Shown here piece after piece: positions 58,613-64,000 of a DNA stretch of 64,000 nucleotides. How positions within the stretch are numbered: the stretch's first letter is position 1; each line of letters starts with the position of its first letter. The notes under the pieces were generated by a model that was not told the origin of the DNA, made no database searches, and saw only the letters and a program-made list of their open reading frames with translations. A program made the position numbers and the translations under genes. The DNA comes from Streptomyces sp. AV19 (GTDB lineage Bacteria > Actinomycetota > Actinomycetes > Streptomycetales > Streptomycetaceae), in contig NZ_JAEAMR010000003.1 in NCBI RefSeq assembly GCF_015999245.1, positions 615,671 to 679,670 on the forward strand, read 5' to 3'.

Positions 58613-58846
58613 TCAGTTGAGTCTGACTACCAAGGCCGCCGCCAAGGCGGCGAGGACCGCCACAGTGACGACGACCTCGGTGGGACTCGGCCGGTAGCGT
58701 CGGGACTCCACGATGCACTCTCCGTCGGGGTGGTCACCTCCGTGTCGGTCCCGGCGGTGAAGCTCGCCGTGAGCGAGGGCTCCGGATCGGGAGCGGTATG
58801 GGCGGGAGGTGGTCGCGCAATGAGGGCACCGGTAGCGGTAGGGCAC
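58613..58846 (-). CDS. Small zinc-ribbon protein with C-terminal membrane anchor
   Basis: A 77-residue protein, GTG 58846 with GGAGACC upstream. CPHC near residue 7 and paired His/Cys in HGELHRRDRHGGDHPDGEC form a possible zinc-binding N-terminus. A single hydrophobic segment VVVTVAVLAALAAALVV ends the chain. Similar short proteins are found in actinomycete integrative and conjugative elements (from memory), so this may be a relic of such an element. Function unknown. Confidence 0.65.
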   Translation of the reverse strand: MPYRYRCPHCATTSRPYRSRSGALAHGELHRRDRHGGDHPDGECIVESRRYRPSPTEVVVTVAVLAALAAALVVRLN

Positions 58847-58946
58847 GGACGGTCTCCGGTAGTTCAGGCGGTAGTCGGGGTAGTTAGCCGGGCGGCAGGG
58901 TGGTACAAGTCACCACGGTGGCGGAGGTGTTCCCACCGGTCACGGC

Positions 58947-60437
58947 CTACCGCCCGGTGGAGGGCCGTGGCACCGGGAAGTGGAGAAGCCCGGAGGTCGC
59001 CAAGGACAGCCCGGTCAGCACGATGACGCACACCCGAAGACCGTGAACGTATCCCCCGGTCTCCGTCAACGCGCCGAACAGCGCGCCGATCCCCGCCACG
59101 CCGAGGGCCTCCGACGCCTGGACCGCGGTGAGGATGCCGCCGGAAGCGGCACCGGCGTCCTCCGGGGCGACACCTGCCAGCGCCCGCCCGATCAGCGACG
59201 TGGCGACGATGCCACCGCCGAACCCGTAGACCAACAGGCCCGGCACGAGCGGCAGCGCCTGACCGCCCGGGTCGGCCACCGTCTCCAGAACCGCCCACAC
59301 CGCCAAGAGCCCGGCGGCCATCAGAATTCCGCCCATGGGCACGACCTGCCTCCCGAAGCGGGCTTCGAGTCTCCCGCACAGCATCGACGCGATCGATGTC
59401 AGAACGGCCATGGGGACGAATTCCAGCGAGGCCGCCAACGGGGACAGTCCGGCAGCGCGTTGCAGGTAGAAGGCCAGCAGGAAGACGAACGCGCCGTTGA
59501 CACCGTAGAAGAACAGCGCAGTGGGCGGCCCCAGGGAAAATCCGCGCTGCCTGAACAGGCGCGGCGGCAGCAGGGGCACTCCTCCGGAGCGCGTCACCCG
59601 CAGCTCCCAGACGATGAAGAGAATCAGGAGCAGGACGGCGGCGGACAGTTCGACGGCGAGCGGCGCTGTCCAACCCCGGTCACCCCCGACGACGACGGGG
59701 CGCAGCAGGCCGAACAGCCCCGGGGCCAGCAGGAGGACGCCGCCGAGGTCCAGCCGGGTGGGCGTCCGTTTCCCGGGTTCCCTGACGACGGCTCCCGTAC
59801 CGGCGAGCACGACGCCGCACAGCGGCAGGTTCACCAGGAAGACGGCACGCCAGCCCAGACCCGCCACGTCCCACCTGATGAGCAGGCCGCCGAGGATCTG
59901 ACCGGCGACCACCCCGGAGCCGATGACCGCGCCGTAGATGCCGATGGCGCGGGCCCGTTCCCCCGGACGCCGGAAGACGACCTGGACCAGGGCCAGAATC
60001 TGCGGGAGCATGACCGCCGCCGCCAGCCCCTGGAGCACCCGGGCCCCGACGAGGACGCCCGGGCTCTGCGCGGCCGCGCAGGCCGCGGAGGTCAGTCCGA
60101 AGGCGAGGGTGCCGACGGCGAAGACACGTCGTCGCCCGAAGCGATCGCCGAGCCGGCCGCCGGTCACGAGGCCGGCCCCATAGGCAAGGGTATAGCCGGC
60201 GGGCACCAGTTGGATGTCCGCGAACGACGCGTTCATCTCGTCCTGGATGGACGGACTGGCGACATTGACGATGAAGATGTCGATGAATCCCATGAAAGCG
60301 CCGAGCAACAGGCCCCATAGGGCCGCCCATTCGGACCTGCTCGCGGCAGCCGGTTCGGATTTCTCCTCGGCACGGTCCACTTCTGAACCGGCCGTCTCCT
60401 GCTCACTTTTCACCCGCGACAAATTCAACCACCTCAC
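58947..60437 (-). CDS. MFS drug efflux transporter, DHA2 type
   Basis: Fourteen-helix transporter of 496 residues. GFIDIFIVNVASPSIQDEM is the first-helix D1 motif, GRLGDRFGRRRVFAVGTLAF is loop 2-3, and ARVLQGLAAAVMLPQILALV follows. The start is GTG 60437; a GTG at 60413 is an alternative. It is divergent from an MmyB-type regulator 91 bp away, suggesting that regulator controls it. Substrate unknown. Confidence 0.9.
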   Translation of the reverse strand: MRWLNLSRVKSEQETAGSEVDRAEEKSEPAAASRSEWAALWGLLLGAFMGFIDIFIVNVASPSIQDEMNASFADIQLVPAGYTLAYGAGLVTGGRLGDRFGRRRVFAVGTLAFGLTSAACAAAQSPGVLVGARVLQGLAAAVMLPQILALVQVVFRRPGERARAIGIYGAVIGSGVVAGQILGGLLIRWDVAGLGWRAVFLVNLPLCGVVLAGTGAVVREPGKRTPTRLDLGGVLLLAPGLFGLLRPVVVGGDRGWTAPLAVELSAAVLLLILFIVWELRVTRSGGVPLLPPRLFRQRGFSLGPPTALFFYGVNGAFVFLLAFYLQRAAGLSPLAASLEFVPMAVLTSIASMLCGRLEARFGRQVVPMGGILMAAGLLAVWAVLETVADPGGQALPLVPGLLVYGFGGGIVATSLIGRALAGVAPEDAGAASGGILTAVQASEALGVAGIGALFGALTETGGYVHGLRVCVIVLTGLSLATSGLLHFPVPRPSTGR

Positions 60438-60528
60438 ACGAGCGGATCGATGTGCCGTAGTCCCTGCGCACTTTCGTCAGTCTCACCGCTCGGGCCGGAC
60501 GGGCCAAGTTGCCCCTTATGCTGTTGCT

Positions 60529-61353
60529 GTGACCACCATGAAAGAAGCACGCCACGAGCAACGCCGGGAAGAACTACGTGATTTCCTCCGCAGCCGCAGG
60601 GCACGGCTGCCCCCCGGGGAGGTCGGTCTGCCAACAGGCGAGCGGCGTCGCACCCCGGGGCTACGGCGCGAAGAAGTGGCCGCTCTCGCGGGCATCGGCC
60701 TCACCTGGTACACCTGGCTGGAGCAGGGGCGCCGGATCTCGGTGACGACGGCCGTTCTGGACGCCGTCGGCAGGGCGCTGCGGCTCGACGCCGCAGAACG
60801 CGCCCACCTCTACCGGCTGGCCGGACACGTCCCCGGCGAGCCGCCCGCGCAGCGGGACGTGACGCCGGAGAGTGTCGTGCGCGTCGTGGACGAATGGTTG
60901 CCGAACCCCGCCTACGTCCTGGACCGGCACTGGCGGTTCCTGTACGGCAACCGGGCGGTGCACACGGTCTTCGGAGATGTGCGCGCGACTGAGAGCTGCC
61001 TGGACGGATTCCTGCCGGCGGACGGCCCGTTCCACCACATGCGGGACTGGGAGGCGATGGCTCCGTCCCTGGTCGCGGAGTTCCGTGCGGACGCCGCCCG
61101 TTATCCCGGGGACATGGAGTTCGCCCGTATCGTTGCCCGCCTCTCGCGACGGAGCGAGGCATTCGCCGGGCTCTGGGCGCGGCAGGAGGTCAAGGACACG
61201 GCTCTGGGGACGAAACGCGTCGAGCATCCGTCGGCCGGATACCTGCGGTTCGACCGGACGACGTTCCGCGTCGTCGACCATCCGGACCTGCGGATCACCC
61301 TGCTGCTCCCCCGGCCAGGCACGGACACCCGCGACCGGCTCGGCGGAAGCTGA
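60529..61353 (+). CDS. XRE-family regulator with MmyB-like ligand domain
   Basis: A protein of 274 residues. The HTH lies at about 36-80 (RRTPGLRREEVAALAGIGLT, WYTWLEQGRRISVTTAVLDA). The MmyB-like PAS-type domain follows (NPAYVLDRHWRFLYGNRAVH, GDMEFARIVARLSRRSEAF). MmyB regulators bind fatty acids and often sit opposite SDR or transporter genes. TATGCT at 60517-60522 ends seven bases before GTG 60529, favouring a leaderless start there; ATG 60538 is an alternative. Confidence 0.88.
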   Translation: MTTMKEARHEQRREELRDFLRSRRARLPPGEVGLPTGERRRTPGLRREEVAALAGIGLTWYTWLEQGRRISVTTAVLDAVGRALRLDAAERAHLYRLAGHVPGEPPAQRDVTPESVVRVVDEWLPNPAYVLDRHWRFLYGNRAVHTVFGDVRATESCLDGFLPADGPFHHMRDWEAMAPSLVAEFRADAARYPGDMEFARIVARLSRRSEAFAGLWARQEVKDTALGTKRVEHPSAGYLRFDRTTFRVVDHPDLRITLLLPRPGTDTRDRLGGS

Positions 61354-61390
61354 ACTGGAGCCGGAACCCGCTGACGCGCGAACCCGGATA

Positions 61391-61439
61391 TGGTCCAGAC
61401 CTATTGACGCCCTATGCGCCCGCTCCTACCTTCCCTGGC
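61391..61439 (+). promoter_or_regulatory. Chitinase promoter with DasR-type TGGTCCAGACCT site
   Basis: The 12-base TGGTCCAGACCT (61391-61402) equals the streptomycete chitinase direct-repeat/dre core. Two bases later TTGACG (61404-61409), N17 and TACCTT (61427-61432) form a near-ideal promoter. The start lies seven or eight bases on, at or next to ATG 61440, with no ribosome-binding site between, so the mRNA should be leaderless. DasR bound at the -35 would repress until amino-sugar phosphates accumulate. Confidence 0.85.
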
Positions 61440-62516
61440 ATGACCATCGGCCGAATACCACCCCCACTGAGACATGCCCTGGCCCCCCTCCTCGCCCTGG
61501 CGCTGACCCTCGCCCTAGCCGTGACCGCCCGCTCCGCGCCCCGGTACGACGACACGTGTCCCACCAAGCCCAGGCCCGCCGGCAAGGTGCTCCAGGGCTA
61601 CTGGGAGAACTGGGACGGCGCGGCCAACGGGGTGCATCCGCCGTTCGGTTGGACGCCGATCACGGACGGGCGCATCGCCGCGCACGGGTACAACGTCGTC
61701 AACGCGGCCTTCCCGGTGATCCGTTCGGACGGCACTGCGCTGTGGGAGGACGGGATGGACGCGACCGTCAAGGTCGCGACGCCGGCCGAGATGTGCCGGG
61801 CGAAGGCGGCGGGGGCGACGATCCTGATGTCGATCGGGGGCGCGGCGGCCGGGATCGATCTCAGTTCCGCAGCCGTCGCGGACCGGTTCGTCGAGACGGT
61901 GGTGCCGATCCTGACGAAGTACAACTTCGACGGGATCGACATCGACCTGGAGACCGGGCTGACCGGCAGCGGGAGCATCGGCACGCTGTCCGTCTCGCAG
62001 GCCAATCTCGTCCGCATCATCGACGGGGTGCTGGCACGCATGCCCGCCGGATTCGGGCTGACGATGGCGCCCGAGACGGCGTACGTGACCGGGGGCAGCG
62101 TGACCTACGGGTCGATCTGGGGCGCGTACCTGCCGATCGTGAAGAGGTACGCGGACAACGGCCGGCTGTGGTGGCTCAATATGCAGTACTACAACGGAAA
62201 TATGTACGGCTGCTCCGGGGACTCGTACTCCGCGGGCACGGTCGCCGGGTTCGTCGCGCAGACGGACTGCCTGGACAAGGGGCTGGTCGTACAGGGCACG
62301 ACGATCCGGGTGCCGTACGACAAGCAGGTCCCCGGCCTGCCGGCCCAGCCCGGGGCCGGAGGCGGGTACATGTCCCCTGACCTGGTAAAACAGGCGTGGA
62401 ACCGCTACGGCGGGGCCCTGAAGGGACTGATGACCTGGTCGGTCAACTGGGACGGTTCGAAGGGCTGGACGTTCGGGGACAACGTCCGGTCCCTCCAGAA
62501 CCGGGCTGCGGCGTGA
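61440..62516 (+). CDS. Secreted GH18 chitinase
   Basis: A glycoside hydrolase of 358 residues. A signal peptide with hydrophobic core LAPLLALALTLALAVTARSA ends near residue 32. The GH18 barrel has SIGGAAAG on strand 3 and the catalytic DGIDIDLE at 164-171, Glu171 being the acid/base. MQYYN and the C-terminal MTWSVNWDG are the remaining barrel signatures. No chitin-binding domain is present, so it is a single-domain endochitinase-like enzyme cleaving beta-1,4 GlcNAc polymers outside the cell. Confidence 0.93.
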   Translation: MTIGRIPPPLRHALAPLLALALTLALAVTARSAPRYDDTCPTKPRPAGKVLQGYWENWDGAANGVHPPFGWTPITDGRIAAHGYNVVNAAFPVIRSDGTALWEDGMDATVKVATPAEMCRAKAAGATILMSIGGAAAGIDLSSAAVADRFVETVVPILTKYNFDGIDIDLETGLTGSGSIGTLSVSQANLVRIIDGVLARMPAGFGLTMAPETAYVTGGSVTYGSIWGAYLPIVKRYADNGRLWWLNMQYYNGNMYGCSGDSYSAGTVAGFVAQTDCLDKGLVVQGTTIRVPYDKQVPGLPAQPGAGGGYMSPDLVKQAWNRYGGALKGLMTWSVNWDGSKGWTFGDNVRSLQNRAAA

Positions 62517-62544
62517 GGGCTGCGGCGTGAGGGCTACAGCGTGA
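62503..62544. repeat. 14-bp tandem repeat spanning the chitinase stop codon
   Basis: GGGCTGCGGCGTGA occurs exactly at 62503-62516 and 62517-62530, with a third, divergent copy GGGCTACAGCGTGA at 62531-62544. The first copy contains the chitinase TGA and the third reaches into the 3' end of the convergent phosphotransferase gene. It is a recent slippage event at a convergent junction. Confidence 0.85.
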
Positions 62545-63460
62545 GCGGGCTCCGTGCCCGCCACTGATCGACCCACGTCATGAGCGCCGGGCCCAGCTCC
62601 GGCACCTGGGGCACGACGGTCAGCGCGGCCAGCGTCTGGAGCATCCGCGCCCCCGTCATGAACTCCAGCAGCTCGTGGTCGATCCGGGTGCCGCTCGCCC
62701 GCTCGTACGCCTCCAGGGCGCGCGGGGGCGAGCCCACCAGGTCCCACTCGACGGGGCCGAGGGTGACGTCCTCGAAGTCGGCGAAGCGGTGGCCCTCGGC
62801 GGTGCGCAGCAGGTTGTAGGCGGGCGAGTCGCCGTGCACCGCCTGGAGGCGGGCCTCGGGGAAGCGGGCGGAGAAGTCGGCCGTGACGGCTTCGAGGACC
62901 GCGTACTCGCGCTCCGCGCGGTCCAGGTCGGCGGGGGTGAGCGAGCGGGGGTCCCGCTTCAGCGCGGTCAGCGCCTCGCCGATCGCGGGGACCAGGGGGG
63001 ACAGGACGGGCAGGTCACCGGGGTAGCCGGCGAGGGCGGCGTGCAACTCGGCCGTCCAGCCGGTCTGTTCGGTGAAGCGGTCCTCCAGGGCCTGGGCGTC
63101 GTCCTGCGGGAGGTCGCGCAGCGGGTCGGTCTCGGTGACGAACTCCCAGAACGTCATGGACGTCCCGCCGGCCTCGACGGGCTCGCGGGGCACCAGCGGG
63201 CTGGGGCCGACGACGGGGACGCCGGAGTCGGCGAGCCAGCCCGCGACGGCCAGTTCGCGGCGCTGCCTGGCCACCAGTTCCGCGGGGTCCGCCGGGGCGA
63301 GGGAGGGGACGCGGACGACGACGGGCTCGGGCGCGAGGTGCACCAGGACGCTGAAGACGTCGTGGAGGACGCGGGGTTCGTCGGCGCGCAGGCCGAACCG
63401 GCGGCCGGCCTCGGCGGCCAGGGCGACGGCGCGTTCGGCGCGGGGGCTCGGTGCAGTCAT
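62534..63460 (-). CDS. Aminoglycoside phosphotransferase-family protein
   Basis: A kinase-fold protein of 308 residues starting at ATG 63460. LQAVHGDSPAYNLL holds the Brenner motif (HGD...N, with the Asp catalytic) and FADFEDVTLGPVEWDLVG the metal-binding DxD-like region. Substrates in this family range from antibiotics to choline or homoserine. It starts within the stop of the PfaD-like gene (ATGA), so it is translated with that biosynthetic gene and could modify or protect against its product. Confidence 0.87.
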   Translation of the reverse strand: MTAPSPRAERAVALAAEAGRRFGLRADEPRVLHDVFSVLVHLAPEPVVVRVPSLAPADPAELVARQRRELAVAGWLADSGVPVVGPSPLVPREPVEAGGTSMTFWEFVTETDPLRDLPQDDAQALEDRFTEQTGWTAELHAALAGYPGDLPVLSPLVPAIGEALTALKRDPRSLTPADLDRAEREYAVLEAVTADFSARFPEARLQAVHGDSPAYNLLRTAEGHRFADFEDVTLGPVEWDLVGSPPRALEAYERASGTRIDHELLEFMTGARMLQTLAALTVVPQVPELGPALMTWVDQWRARSPLTL

Positions 63461-64000
63461 GGGAATGATCTTGAATGGTGGCCGGTGTCGCTGTCCAGCC
63501 GGTTTTCGCCCGCGTCCGGCAGCCGGTGGTCCGCGCAGGACGCCGGGATCCGCACGCCGTGCGCCGTCAGGTGCGCGACGCGCGTGCGGTACGCGGCCCC
63601 GCGCAGCAGGTGGTCGGCGACGACGGCCGCGTGCCGGTTCTCCGGTGCGGCGAGGGCGGTTCCGGCGGTCCACCGGTTGAAGGCCCCCATCGCGGGACCG
63701 CACCAGACCTGCCAGTCGGCGGCCCGGCCGGTGTCCCCGGCGGTGGCCCACCGGGAGGACATGCCGAGGTACCAGCGGAAGGAGAGAGCCATCCGGTGCC
63801 GGGGATCGCGCTCGGCGCGGGCGAGTTGGTCCGGGTCGTGCTCGGCCAGGTACGCGGCGGTGTCCCGCCAGACCTCCGGGAGCGGGCGCCGCAGGACGCG
63901 TTCCTCCAGACGCCGCAGCTCGGCGGCGGGCAGGGCCTCCAGGCTCTCGTGGTCGCGGTAGAGCCGGTACAGCCGGGCCGCGTGGACGGGGAACATCGTC
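63457..64000 (-). CDS. PfaD-type trans-acting enoyl reductase, C-terminus only
   Basis: The frame is open at the right window edge. Its 180 visible residues match the C-terminal helical part of PfaD enoyl reductases of polyunsaturated fatty acid synthases and trans-AT polyketide synthases. Key blocks are MFPVHAARLYRLYRDHESLE, RDPRHRMALSFRWYLGMSSR and DWQVWCGPAMGAFNRWTAGT. The FMN barrel lies outside the window. Stop TGA overlaps the phosphotransferase start. The ATG at 63996 is internal. Confidence 0.85.
   Translation of the reverse strand, partial: TMFPVHAARLYRLYRDHESLEALPAAELRRLEERVLRRPLPEVWRDTAAYLAEHDPDQLARAERDPRHRMALSFRWYLGMSSRWATAGDTGRAADWQVWCGPAMGAFNRWTAGTALAAPENRHAAVVADHLLRGAAYRTRVAHLTAHGVRIPASCADHRLPDAGENRLDSDTGHHSRSFP

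Noticed and set aside
1..64000. CRISPR array
   Set aside because: The only regular repeats are 14-18-bp tandem units without unique spacers.

Overview
The window is a high-GC actinobacterial chromosome segment, almost certainly Streptomyces. Support for this includes strong third-position G/C bias, many GTG starts, several apparently leaderless genes, a Rex operator in front of cydABCD, a TGGTCCAGACCT chitinase/DasR-type site, a LAL-family regulator and a PspAB/HtpX pair. I see no tRNA, rRNA, CRISPR array or intact insertion sequence.

Layout. (1) 1-11.3 kb: a cut-off LacI regulator, a HisC-like aminotransferase, the Rex-controlled cydA-cydB-cydCD operon for the bd oxidase, an orphan GAF sensor kinase and a secreted M23 peptidase. 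(2) 11.4-22.7 kb: Cof-type HAD, F420/LLM oxidoreductase, htpX-pspAB stress pair, PadR regulator divergent from a membrane protein, a carotenoid oxygenase whose stop is lost into the convergent MerR gene, and a four-gene minus-strand operon (M24 peptidase, EphD-like hydrolase-SDR fusion, metal-dependent hydrolase, MerR). (3) 22.9-28.6 kb: an ABC exporter operon with two ATPases and two permeases, then GntR-MFS. (4) 29.1-35.7 kb: LAL regulator plus FMN reductase divergent from an MFS pump, and an NmrA-like oxidoreductase divergent from an Rrf2 regulator. Both divergent pairs have clear symmetric operators. (5) 36.5-40.4 kb: a tightly overlapping three-gene LodA/LodB-type quinoprotein oxidase operon whose third gene I do not recognise. 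(6) 40.4-48.7 kb: Ca/H antiporter, DUF6314, an unusual transketolase-like enzyme, a GMC oxidoreductase reduced to its two ends, an imine-reductase-like protein, DUF5709, SDR and a membrane protein.

(7) 49.0-58.4 kb is the most interesting accessory block. A divergent HTH/TPR regulator faces a minus-strand operon of a dNMP-kinase-like protein, two dCTP-deaminase-like paralogues (one with the catalytic Glu column changed to Gln), a cytidine deaminase, a SAM methyltransferase, a GalU-type nucleotidyltransferase, a GT4 glycosyltransferase and a HAD protein with an altered motif I. Nudix and HIT genes lie beside it. An 18-bp perfect hairpin hides the ribosome-binding site of the glycosyltransferase. 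Together these look like a deoxypyrimidine nucleotide plus sugar-nucleotide pathway. I cannot tell whether its role is nucleoside metabolite biosynthesis or nucleotide-based defence.

(8) 58.6-64 kb: a small zinc-ribbon/TM protein, MFS pump with divergent MmyB-type XRE regulator, a GH18 chitinase, a phosphotransferase and, running off the right edge, the C-terminus of a PfaD-type trans-acting enoyl reductase. The last suggests that a polyketide or polyunsaturated-fatty-acid-like cluster continues beyond the window.
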